DNA of 64,000 bases from Cryptomeria japonica (taxonomy: Eukaryota > Streptophyta > Pinopsida > Cupressales > Cupressaceae): positions 159,380,471-159,444,470 of the forward strand of contig NC_081411.1 of assembly GCF_030272615.1 (NCBI RefSeq), in the 5' to 3' direction. The notes under the pieces are model-generated. The model saw only the letters and a list, made by a program, of their open reading frames with translations. It was not told the DNA's origin and made no database searches. Position 1 is the first letter of the stretch; each line of letters starts with the position of its first letter. Positions 34,901-41,298 of the stretch are shown piece by piece. The translations under genes were made by a program, and so were the position numbers.

Positions 34901-37900
34901 GTTAGTATCATCATAAATAAACATTTTGCAATAGACAAGGAATATACATTAGATATATATTATCAATTCCTCTATTAAACCATAATGATTATAACCCAAG
35001 AATGAAATTGAGATATTAAAAGATATCAAGACTCCCTCTAAAACCCTATCTAAATAAAGAATTCACAGACCTGATGATTCAATCTTACTTACGAAGTGGA
35101 CCCATAGCATCTTAAGAGAGAGAGATGAAAGGTAGACTTTCATAATTAGTCCAATGACAAGATCTGATTGAGAGAGGGCTTCTCAGGTCATGCATGAAAG
35201 CTTTCTTCAGAGAGACATAATCTGAAAACATTATCTTCAAGAGTAGACATTAGGTTACCTTAGAGACATGATATAGTAAAACAAAACACCAACCCTTACA
35301 AACCCTCAACACACAGATTCAGACATATAGATAGAAGAAATTTACCTATACTCGGATCCTAATAGTTAATACACATCCATATATATACACTATCACTATT
35401 CAGCCATGCATACATTGAATATATAAGTGATAGCAGGTATATGATAGCAGAAATATAAGGATGACAGCAAGTATCAAAATAAGGTAAGTTTTAAGGTAGC
35501 TTCAAATCACCTATAACTTCACTTACCTATCTCCCTTGAAATAAGTTGAGATTCATCACCTTTGAAGGTTCTAAGATACTAAGAGGATGAGGAATCCATT
35601 GATGTAGATGAAAGACCTTGACTGTGCATGTAATCATCTGAAAACCCTAGATCTGCACTTAGAAGTCCAGGCTGTAAATCTGATCATTGCACATGCAAAC
35701 CTAGGCTCTGATACCATGTTAGTTTTCGTGATCAGATTATCCACAATAAACAGAAAACTAAAGTTGCATAGTAAAGCATACAAATAGAGGATCACACAAC
35801 ACAAGGCTACCCTAGGGAAAACCTCCCTCTAGGAGGAAAAACCCAGCAACAATAGATCCTCAGATCTGATTATGTTATATTGAATTGAAGTACAATAACA
35901 ACCCAGCTAGGGCACAATTATCAGCTGAAATCAAACTTATCTCATAACCGCCGATTTGTGTGTGATTCAAGGGCTTCAGCTTGTTTGCTATCTTTACAGC
36001 ACACTGAAGTATTTCGCATCACCAACAGAATTGTTTTGCAACACCTTCCTTGCTGACCTTTGGAGGAAGAATTTGCACTATAAGGAGCAAAGATATTTCA
36101 CACCTCTCAAATCAGACTAATTCGCATGAATGTGAATATTTTAAGCCTTGCAAGTCGCTGGTATATATATGGGGTTCATCTTTTTACTTATCTCTAAGTC
36201 GGCCCATTTAACCTTGGGCGCTAAAACCATTTTACATATTACAATGATGTGGATAGGTCCACACGTTTGGAGTGTATAATGCTGTTAACTTCGTACATTC
36301 CAATATAGGGTCGGCCCTATAATGTTTCTTTTATGTTTGGCGTGTAGGAGATAAAGGGGCCAGCCCTATGCGCATAGAGATAGGGCCCAGCCCTAGTTAC
36401 ACGCTTCCTTAATGAAGCAGGGCCCAGCCCTATAAGGATTTGGACAACATTGGAATAGGGCCCAGCCCTATTTGTTTTACACATAATTACAATAGATAGG
36501 GCCCTGCCCTATAAGGATTCGGATGATGCCTTAAGGCAATCCGAATCCTATTTATTTTCCTAACCTAGTTACAAAATCAACATTTCTGACTTGATCCATT
36601 GGTGGAGTAGATTGTGCCACATAGCCGTCCACAACCAATTGCCATATATCAAATCCATGAGACATCAAATAAGTGTGCATCCTTACACTCCAAAATGCAT
36701 GGTTGCTCTTGTCGAACAATGGAGCTTGGTTTGAGAACCCTTCTTCACTTGCCACGTGTGTTCCTAGGATCTTTCTTTCAAGCGGTTAGGCTTTTTTGAA
36801 GGAACCAAGTTTAATACCAATTGAAGAAATGCACACACTTATACTCAGATAGGGAGGGTGAATCAGTATAATACAACTTTTCACTCATTAAAACTTTAGC
36901 AATCATAGACCAATAATTGAAAGTAAAATCTAACAATAGAGAACACAAGATGTATGCATGATTTTTACATGGAAACCCTTGCGGGGAAAAACCACGACAA
37001 AATATTGCTTATATTTGAATCTTCTTACAATTCCATAGAAACCAACTAACAAAAGACACCAATCCCTTCCACTGAGCACCAACTCGACAGGAGACACTAG
37101 TCTCTTTCAATGACAGGAACCAACGTCTCGATCTCTCAAAAAAAAAAGGCACCAACCTTCAAAATGCAAAATAATAATATGTTTGTGGCTTCTTCCTGGA
37201 TCTGCCCTAAGTCACCTTCAAAACTGCTCATAACTTCACAAAAATCTTCCTTGAAAATCTACTTTCAAATCTCCAACTCGGATCTGTAATATGATCTTCA
37301 ATAAATGGTCATAAATCTGAATTAAATCTTCCTGCAAATCTGCTCTATATCTGCTCCAAGAATGTCTTCTTTTTGCTCATAAGTTTGCTTTTTTAATGTC
37401 TTATCTTTACTCATAAATCTTCTATTTTTATGCTCTATATCTGCTCATAAAAATAGGAAAGATATTCAATGAATAATTATTAAAATGATCCTCAAAAATC
37501 TTCTACTTATACCACCTCAAACAGCACTTCAACCAAGGGTTGCATCTCCTTACTTAGGTCAGCCCTTACTTTGCCCAAAGTGGGCGCACACTTCTAGGGG
37601 GTTGTCCCACTTGGGATGCACACCAAAAAAAATATTTAATTTACATTTTAAAATCATTATTTTGTCTTTTTAAACAGTCTTCTCCTCTTGGATGCTAGAA
37701 ATGGGTCAGTCCGTGTAGGCATTAATTACTTTTTCCTTGCCACAAAAAAATCTCAATTGAGGTGTCATAAATTAGGCACATGTTAAAACATACACGCCAC
37801 CAATTGGCCCTTTGACATCAATGACTATTAATCCAACAATGCTGTCGAAATTGCTCCAAGAATTTTGTCACCTTTGAAGACTCGTGTTCATGAGCTTGGT

Positions 37901-40900
37901 GCTGATAGTGTATTGTAACCATTTTTTTATTACTGATAATACAAAGTACTGTGCTTTTGGAGTGAGGGATTTTTCTACCGAAAGGGTTTTGCCCATGTAT
38001 ATGTTGCATTATGAGTTTATTCTGTTGCATATCTGTTTATGATGTTTTGGATGTGCATCTGAGTTTGCAGCTGTAGAGGGATTTCGAATTTTGGCAACTA
38101 CTCCTCTGCATAGATTGGTGTAAGAAGATGCTTCCATGCACCTAGGGTCCTTTCACCTTGTTGTTGCCATCAATTGCATAGCTCTTGAGTGAGCAACTGC
38201 ACCGAGTCAGGGTTTTGGATAGTGCTTGAAAGCTTTGTTGAATTATGCATAAAATAAAAATGAAAGGATCCAAGCAAAATGATACAAAAGTTAAAACAAA
38301 TACAAACTAACATGCTGCTATTGTCACAAGAACGAAGTCAAAAATAGGAAGCTTGATTCACAAGGACCTGAAACTAGATTTAACACTAAAATGTGTCGTT
38401 ATTGGGCTATGTAAGCTTTAACAAGCAAGAAACATGAAATTCAAAACAAATTCAACAATTGACAACAGAAATTGATACCAATCGATTGACTGAAGATTAC
38501 AAGTGAAAATAAGCAACAGTAGAAAATCGACAGCACAAATTGAATCGGGAATATAGACAACAAGGTTTCTTTGCCAATATACCATTAGTGTATTAAAGGC
38601 TAGAGGGCAGAGCCAATACTAATCAAGAAGGATTGTCAGAGCCCCAATGTGCAGCTGAATAAATGTTGAATTTAGAAATCAAAGTTCTGAAATTTCATAA
38701 AGGAATCAGAAATAGGCAGCATGAAACGATGAAAGAGATTTGTAACCATAAACTTATAGTGCAGAATCTTGAAGTGTATTAACATTGATCGGAAAGCATG
38801 AAATCTGCAATCAGGAAGGCCTCCAGTGATCTGAAATCTGATAACTAGCTATGTTGATGTGAATCTTGGTTATATTTAAGAGGATAGTGAATGCTGTGCA
38901 GAAATTGAAATTGGAAACAAATAGAAATTTTTAGAAATGGCAAGGTTCTGGTCATTAGCTAGCATGTCAAACAAAAAGTATATCAGACACTGAGTAATCT
39001 CCAATGCAGAAAAATTCTGGGATGAGAAGGCTTGATGGTTAGGCTCAAATAATGATATATATGACTATTTTGCAATCCAAGATTTGATGGTAATTTTAAT
39101 TTGATGATTTCACTCACTCACTGATCACACCTACCCTCTTGTGTGGTTATGATAGTTGGGGCCCATACCTCGCGCTCTGGGTTGAAGTCAGCTACCAAAA
39201 GTGCTTTTTACAGTGCTATCTAAACATATTAATGCTAAGAGATGGGTCCCTCAAGCCATCATCTGTGCATAATTTGCTACAGCTCCTCTCACTACTTCAA
39301 TATTATTCCAGGCGGTGACTATGATAAACAAGTTGAGACTAATGGCCACCTCCCAGTTTAACCATCTTAGGTGTCCTTGTCTTGCTCTCAGATCCTCTAT
39401 GGCAGTGGCAAATCATGCACTTGAGTCTTGTTGGTAGAAGAGAGCTTCCTCCTTTTTGCATCTTATTGACCTTGATATTGCTAAAGTACTGCCACAGACT
39501 TCTCAGTTAATTCTCGCAATCTCTTCGAGAGAGTGATAAAGAAGGGCATTCTTATTGAGATTTACAAAGTATACCTCTAGTCTATATGGATTGCACCTAA
39601 AGAGCTACTTCAAAACATCATCGCTACTCAGATTTGTATCTCCACTTCACTAATGGAATCAACTCCCTGCAACTTAGAGTTTGCTTCTACCAGCTTTCTG
39701 CTGAGATAGACCACCATAAATTCAAGAGAGTTATATTTGCCAAATATGCTCCTTGGAATTAGAGACCAAGGAACATTTTTTATTCTAATTTCTAATGTTC
39801 TCCCTATTATGAAATCAAAAGACCTTTTTTTTCTCTTCAAAGGTTTGCTCAGTTCTTTCCTGCCTATCATGGCTTATGAGGGCTAGAGATGTCTTGCTCT
39901 CTTGCAAAAGATTTTGAACTTTGTCAAGGGCTTTCAAGAGGCACATCTAATAGAGGGATTCATGCAAGATTGATTACTTCCTATTTCCAGCCCTCCCATT
40001 TCAAGAGGAAAAGGTCTTCTAGACCTGTTGGGCATGACAAACCTATTGCTCATAAGTTTTTAAGAATTATTTTAGTTCATGTTTTTCTTTATTGTGTTGT
40101 TCACTTATTGTTTTGTATTTTCTTGAGATGTGCACCTGCAATCCCCTTGTCCTCTTTAGCATTGTATTTGTTTCAGTCCCACGGATCAATTTTGGTCTTC
40201 CGTGGACACAATATATATCAATTAATATACATGAAATAAAAAACATAAGAGAACAAAAAAAACAAGAATCAGCTCGGTTGGTTGAGCCACCCACTCTCAG
40301 TGCATGGCCTGCCAGCAAATCTGATTTCAAGTCTTGCTTTAAATTGCGAAGCTGAAGTATGGCATCTAAACCTACCATAGGGTTACGGGTGGCAGGGGCG
40401 CCGTGCCTTCCAGCACCTTCTGAAAGGTGGCTAGGTTCCCAATTTCCCCAATCACTACAAAAGAATATAAATAAAAAGGTCATATTAGACATTACTACTC
40501 GTGAAAACTTGTTATTCGATTGATAACTTAATATATGTGGGTAAAAATCCAAGAAAACTATAGGCTTCTATTCGTTCCTACAGCTCCTAACATAAAAAAT
40601 TAAAAACCAAAAAAAATGTGTGAGGAAAAAAATCATATAAGAAATATTACTCATGAAAATTGGTTATCAAAGTGATAATTTATACAAGTTGATACAAATC
40701 CCACAGAAATATTGGCTTCCATTTGTTCTTACAGCCATTTTCACCTCTTCAGTGGTTTGGAAACTATAGCCCCTGTAGGAACCATGCCTTTAGTTGATAA
40801 AGATTGTATAAAGGCCATTTGGCACCCAATTTTAGATTAAATTGCCCAGCTTTGATTGTCTTGATTTTAAGATCTTATAGAGTGCTGCAACTCAAAAAAG

Positions 40901-41298
40901 CTGTAAAAAGAAGAACGACGCAGTAAAAACAAAATGCATACCATAAAAGCTTGTGTAGAAGCAGGCTGCATTTTCTGCACATCTCTCCAATAATAATTAG
41001 TTGCAAGACCCTTCACTGTCTCTCCATAACCTTGGCTGACACCATATACAATCATAACAACACCCAGAAATGGAACACCGAATGTTTCTCTCATTACTGC
41101 GAACCATTGCCAAAAATGTTTGACAACTTCCCATGGACTAGTATACTTCCATCCACCCAAATGCCTGCCTTGTGTGAACTCGTTCTCATTATCATTGTAA
41201 CTGCTACTGCTGCTGCTGCTGCTTGCAATATCTATTCCTGTTTTTACCTGGTCTTTCAGCTCCAACAAGATGGGGATTGCTTCATCTTCTTTCTCCAT
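7442..41298 (-). CDS. FBT: Folate-biopterin transporter family protein (FBT/BT1), six exons
   Basis: Exons in order: 41298-40942, 31686-31616, 31260-31056, 29184-28909, 28702-28511, 7933-7442. They join without a frame break into 1,593 nt (530 residues plus a TAG stop), near the usual 450-560 residues. All introns are GT...AG. The ATG at 41298 was chosen because it is the first in frame after an upstream in-frame TGA. The protein has the family hallmarks in order: YGVSQGYGETVKGLATNYYW and PWDLKPIYGLITDTFP, then AGYRRWPYLIICG across the exon 2/3 junction, FPDVVADAAVAQRS, and near the C terminus MPLLILSAQLCPTGIEGTVF. About twelve hydrophobic segments are expected. The family moves folates and related pterins across membranes. 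The N terminus is acidic and Ser-rich rather than a clear plastid transit peptide, so location and substrate are open. The paralogue cannot be named. Introns 1 and 5 have been inflated by retrotransposons; the coding sequence looks intact. Confidence 0.92.
9370..10400 (-). repeat. Old LTR-like repeat, copy A
   Basis: This stretch matches, with many changes, the segments 12005-12110 and 24505-25700. Shared landmarks in order are 'gagccttatatag', 'caatggcca.gattacaaga', 'gaccaatga', 'gggacatatgtcct', 'cttgacactcaacattt' and 'tttgattaactcttct'. On the minus strand it has a TATATAAGGCTC box near 9390 and a probable transcribed R-U5 stretch to its left (9000-9380). Exact ends and family are unresolved. 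Confidence 0.55.
10963..11160 (+). repeat. Six tandem 33-bp units
   Basis: Six head-to-tail units of exactly 33 bp, each beginning CTGACTGGAAGTGG or a variant and ending 'tttgggggatca'. As the period is a multiple of three, they read as an 11-residue repeat (for example LTGSGRAFGGP, LTRNGQGFGGS). More diverged relatives flank the array, from about 10611 to 11560. There is no start context or longer frame, so coding is doubtful. Confidence 0.8.
12005..12110 (-). repeat. Old LTR-like repeat, copy B, left piece
   Basis: Matches copy A from 'gagccttatatag' to 'attagggtat' and stops exactly at the left end of the 12111-24504 element. The remainder continues at 24505, showing that this copy was split by that insertion. 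Confidence 0.6.
12111..12304 (+). repeat. 5' LTR of the large element, first piece
   Basis: The first 194 bp are nearly identical to 22264-22460, including 'gatcagagatatgttctatg' and 'aaacaatggaatcatgaagt'. It is interrupted after CGGTGAC by the nested unit and resumes at 18332/18337. Confidence 0.88.
12748..14676. repeat. Thirteen palindromic cores at a 167-bp period
   Basis: Cores of about 36 bp of the form ATCGCTCCTGTCCCT-(loop)-AGGGACCAGAGCGAT start at 12748, 12914, 13081, 13123, 13290, 13455, 13632, 13798, 13974, 14141, 14308, 14475 and 14641. Apart from one extra core (13081/13123), the steps are 165-177 bp, mostly 166-167. Each core can fold on itself. The DNA between cores is far more diverged than the cores and only faintly alike from unit to unit. 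Confidence 0.92.
15005..15011 (+). promoter_or_regulatory. TATA box ahead of the unit's reading frame
   Basis: TATAAAA in the context CGCTTATAAAAGGAGG, about 590 bp upstream of the ATG at 15597. It follows an A/T-rich region and has a plausible untranslated leader after it. No transcript evidence is available here. Confidence 0.45.
15597..17277 (+). pseudogene. Unknown protein of the 6-kb unit, two frameshifts
   Basis: The best start is the ATG at 15597 (MATPKAGASTSRP). The frame shifts at about 15675-15690 into the one that reads KWSNIGDTNLGNFSTKKFRE and ends with TGA at 16193-16195. A third frame opens at once (16192) and runs to the TAG at 17277. The middle part has a compact globular look (PSPVARRIIESGIIKAAGFP, HYDPQSRTIVSKEGNTLAYL). 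The C-terminal 361 residues are mostly helical, with a probable coiled coil (FEALKDKLREEMEKSRKLER) and long amphipathic helices. I see no zinc knuckle, protease, reverse transcriptase or integrase motif. About 560 codons with consistent amino-acid composition across three frames suggests one ancestral gene that decayed. A gag-like or chromatin-binding role is possible but not supported by any motif. The GTGA overlap of the last two frames is probably accidental. Confidence 0.6.
17471..17478 (+). promoter_or_regulatory. TATA-like box near the 3' end of the 6-kb unit
   Basis: TATTTATA followed by a pyrimidine-rich then GA-rich stretch ('agagattagagagagag') and a sequence of transcribed-LTR character up to CA at 18331. 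This is the layout expected for the U3-R-U5 transition of an LTR. It is inferred from position and composition. Confidence 0.4.
18337..19285. repeat. Palindromic minisatellite in the 5' LTR
   Basis: Units of roughly 45-50 bp are built from three motifs: GGAACCCCCAGGTTCC (an inverted repeat), 'caagttcctaagtcttcaac' and 'cttcggtgacccaggtctcc'. Units vary by point changes and small deletions. The same array type is present in the 3' LTR. Confidence 0.9.
18337..20252 (+). repeat. 5' LTR of the large element, second piece
   Basis: Continues the LTR after the nested unit and its GTGAC duplication. It matches 22475-24504 to the end (TTTTGTGATAACA). The first 950 bp are minisatellite. The rest (19290-20252) contains 'ctatataaaggtcgttaagc' near 19590, probably the TATA region, and is well conserved between the two LTRs. 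Confidence 0.88.
20253..20276 (+). other. Primer-binding region of the large element
   Basis: Directly after the 5' LTR the sequence is GTTTTTGGCACGGCCGATGG. It resembles a decayed TTTGGCGCCGTTGCCGGGGA primer-binding site of the kind found in Athila/Tat-type elements. The match is imperfect, so the tRNA is not certain. Confidence 0.5.
20390..20540. repeat. LTR minisatellite motifs in the leader
   Basis: Three to four degenerate units with AACCCCCAGGTTC and 'ccgaagtgcctaagtc' lie in the internal leader, outside the LTR. They show that the LTR minisatellite has also spread inside the element. Confidence 0.75.
20742..22055 (+). pseudogene. Gag-like frame of the large element with three stops
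   Basis: One frame runs from the ATG at 20742 to the TAA at 22055 (438 codons), broken only by TAA at 20964 and two TAG codons near 21066 and 21078. The N terminus is rich in Pro, Asn, Tyr and Phe (MSSHHGCNFYSPPFYENANH). A strongly charged coiled coil follows around the stops (TKQLEESKRQLEWDLQRDQL, then LARQLASARKKEIEQLVAIE). A Pro-rich linker and a long acidic C-terminal half (for example EHEKCEDKEEDIVLSFDNLT) complete it. No zinc knuckle or enzyme domain is visible. Position after the primer-binding site suggests a Gag-derived protein. The two TAG codons sit in contexts that fit CAG to TAG change. No homologue is recognised. Confidence 0.55.
22264..24504 (+). repeat. 3' LTR of the large element
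   Basis: 2,241 bp starting TGTTGTCATTTTATGACACC and ending GTGATAACA. It matches both pieces of the 5' LTR. The uninterrupted copy shows what the nested unit split: CTTCGGTGACCCAGG at about 22450. Confidence 0.9.
22390..23515. repeat. Palindromic minisatellite in the 3' LTR
   Basis: About 1.1 kb of the same GGAACCCCCAGGTTCC / CAAGTTCCTAAGTCTTCAAC units as at 18337-19285, with a different number and order of units. The array has therefore changed by gain and loss since insertion. Confidence 0.9.
24505..25700 (-). repeat. Old LTR-like repeat, copy B, right piece
   Basis: Starts exactly at the right end of the large element and matches copy A (9490 onward) through 'gaccaatga', 'aggacacatgtcct', 'cttgatactcaacatttc' and 'atttgattaactcttct'. 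With 12005-12110 it forms one interrupted copy. Confidence 0.6.
25701..28510. other. Intron 5 sequence without recognised content
   Basis: A/T-rich, many short stop-dense frames, no transposon ends or domains seen. Confidence 0.4.
28511..28702 (-). CDS. FBT: FBT exon 5
   Basis: 64 codons, phase 0 at both ends (CATTTCAG|GGTTCTTTG ... GCCTCAG|GTAACT). Encodes GSLCPDISEAMFFWLTDPVA and a hydrophobic segment GLASAVGYMAMFIGVASYNC, then RYQTFRKMFLWPQ, the cytosolic link to the next helix. The block matches the family's '...F.W.TD..GP.FS.E..G' region. Confidence 0.93.
28909..29184 (-). CDS. FBT: FBT exon 4
   Basis: 92 codons, phase 0 at both ends (ACATCATACAG|AGCTTATC ... CTTTCGCAG|GTTATT). It has a Gly-rich helix (WGSLAVGGLFGCGVSGAAVH), a second helix (YMLVSIAPLMLIVAALGLPE), then a basic loop and the start of the next helix (PILWRPALYIYLSQ). 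Confidence 0.94.
29239..29344. repeat. Imperfect hairpin in intron 3
   Basis: Arms 29239-29276 (GAGCTTCTGGCAGAAAATTG...) and 29307-29344 are inverted copies with a few mismatches. A third, direct copy of part of the arm (CAGAGCTTTTCAATC) lies in the loop. It may be a MITE remnant; no target duplication was identified. Confidence 0.7.
30534..30723. repeat. 94-bp tandem duplication in intron 3
   Basis: Two copies starting AAGGAATAAAATATTAATCC at 30534 and 30628 differ at very few positions, so the duplication is recent. Confidence 0.92.
31056..31260 (-). CDS. FBT: FBT exon 3
   Basis: 205 nt; the first base completes the Gly codon split across intron 2 (GATTCATAG|GTATCGAAG). It ends phase 0 at GATTTACAG|GTACAA. 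Encodes YRRWPYLIICGIAGCLFLWA, a helix with VTPWVATFLMAAVAMC, and the family signature FPDVVADAAVAQRSKTTPEL. Confidence 0.95.
31616..31686 (-). CDS. FBT: FBT exon 2
   Basis: A 71-nt micro-exon, TTTGGCAG|GCTTTATC ... CATTGCTGG|GTATGG. Encodes ALSNIPWDLKPIYGLITDTF and PIAG, the 'PW.LKP.YGL..D..P..GY' block that defines the family. It ends after the second base of a codon. Confidence 0.94.
32860..33320 (-). pseudogene. Copia gag relic, second piece
   Basis: Minus-strand translation in shifting frames gives blocks typical of the UBN2-type Gag of plant Copia elements: a stretch like 'LSGLTESEFVKAMHC' near 33240-33290 and a 'VIVQKVLRSLP'-like block near 33000-33050. It directly continues the gag piece at 36583-36755; the two were separated by the 33321-36582 insertion. 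Frameshifts and stops are numerous. The rest of the element (pol) is absent to the left. Confidence 0.55.
33321..34205 (-). repeat. 3' LTR of the 3.26-kb element
   Basis: 885 bp. It contains two tandem copies of a 41-bp segment (AGCCCTAGTTACACGCTTCC...) that is single in the other LTR, and several AGGGCCCAGCCCTA palindromes between 33985 and 34155. Confidence 0.93.
34206..34214 (-). other. Polypurine tract of the 3.26-kb element
   Basis: AAGAGGGAG on the minus strand, immediately before the TGTTGATTTTG start of the 3' LTR. Confidence 0.8.
34610..34880. repeat. Tandem repeat of about 37 bp in the interior
   Basis: Seven to eight units built around 'ccaccttgcactccgcagag' and 'ggtggaaataac' with small length changes. 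Located in the non-coding interior of the 3.26-kb element. Confidence 0.88.
35705..35716 (-). other. tRNA-iMet-type primer-binding site
   Basis: Minus strand TGGTATCAGAGC, abutting the 5' LTR end at 35717. Intact. Confidence 0.9.
35717..36582 (-). repeat. 5' LTR of the 3.26-kb element
   Basis: 866 bp. It carries a 34-bp hairpin at 36515-36548 (GGATTCGG ... CCGAATCC) of which only one arm remains in the other LTR. Confidence 0.93.
36583..36755 (-). pseudogene. Copia gag relic, N-terminal piece
   Basis: Starts at the ATG at 36755: MASEEGFSNQAPLFDKSNHA followed by FWSVRMHTYLMSHG, then DIWQLVVDGY. This is the classic start of plant Copia Gag (the 'F...NY..W...M...L...D.W..V..GY' pattern). It ends where the TTTCT duplication and LTR of the 3.26-kb element begin. 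Confidence 0.75.
36822..37838 (-). repeat. 5' LTR of the truncated Copia element
   Basis: About 1.0 kb between TTGAAGAAATGCAC and ATCCAACA, just upstream (on the minus strand) of the gag start. A degenerate primer-binding site TGGTATTAAACT lies at 36805-36816. Internal features such as 'gggagggtgaatcagtat' and 'tacatggaaacccttgcggg' parallel the Copia LTR at 47178-48600. The partner LTR is missing, so the ends are inferred. Confidence 0.6.
37839..40260. other. Intron 1 sequence without recognised content
   Basis: No domains or transposon ends seen. The longest open frames (39628-39870 minus, 39889-40239 plus) resemble nothing known to me. Confidence 0.4.
40262..40462 (+). mobile_element. Probable tRNA-derived SINE
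   Basis: The head AGCTCGGTTGGTTGAGCCAC resembles a tRNA-type A box (R-GCTCRGTTGGTTGAG). About 45 bp later 'gatttcaagtc' could be a decayed B box (GGTTCGAATCC). A unique body follows and the sequence runs into A-rich DNA. No certain target duplication was found. Confidence 0.45.
40942..41298 (-). CDS. FBT: FBT exon 1 (start codon)
   Basis: 119 codons from the ATG at 41298 to CTTTTATG|GTATGC. The N terminus is acidic (MEKEDEAIPILLELKDQVKT), then a serine run from an AGC microsatellite, then a hydrophobic segment (FGVPFLGVVMIVYGVSQGYG) and the conserved LATNYYWRDVQKMQPASTQA. An in-frame TGA lies upstream, so no longer N terminus is possible without another exon. Confidence 0.9.
41201..41223. 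repeat. CTG/AGC microsatellite inside exon 1
   Basis: About six CTG triplets with one CTA; on the coding strand they give the polyserine run of the transporter's N-terminal tail. Its length probably varies between individuals. Confidence 0.8.

Larger units (their letters stand above)
33321..36582 (-). mobile_element. Non-autonomous LTR retrotransposon, 3.26 kb
   Basis: LTRs at 33321-34205 and 35717-36582 start TG(T/C)TAGTTTTCGTGATCAG and end AAAATCAACA. A perfect TTTCT duplication flanks it (33316-33320 and 36583-36587). The minus orientation is shown by a tRNA-iMet-type primer-binding site (TGGTATCAGAGC) next to the right LTR and a purine tract (AAGAGGGAG) next to the left LTR. The 1.5-kb interior has no reading frame of note, so it needed another element's enzymes. 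The LTRs differ at only a few percent of sites by eye, apart from two rearrangements. Confidence 0.93.
31687..40941 (-). other. FBT intron 1, 9.3 kb, with nested LTR elements
   Basis: Donor CTTTTATG|GTATGC at 40941; acceptor at 31687. Contains a truncated Copia element (LTR 36822-37838 and gag pieces) that was later split by the 33321-36582 element, and a probable SINE at 40262. 31740-32850 shows nothing recognisable. Confidence 0.88.

Noticed and set aside
34538-34924. 128-residue frame with a repetitive 'ECKV/GVQGG' pattern
   Set aside because: Created by the 37-bp tandem repeat in a non-coding element; several frames are open on both strands for the same reason.
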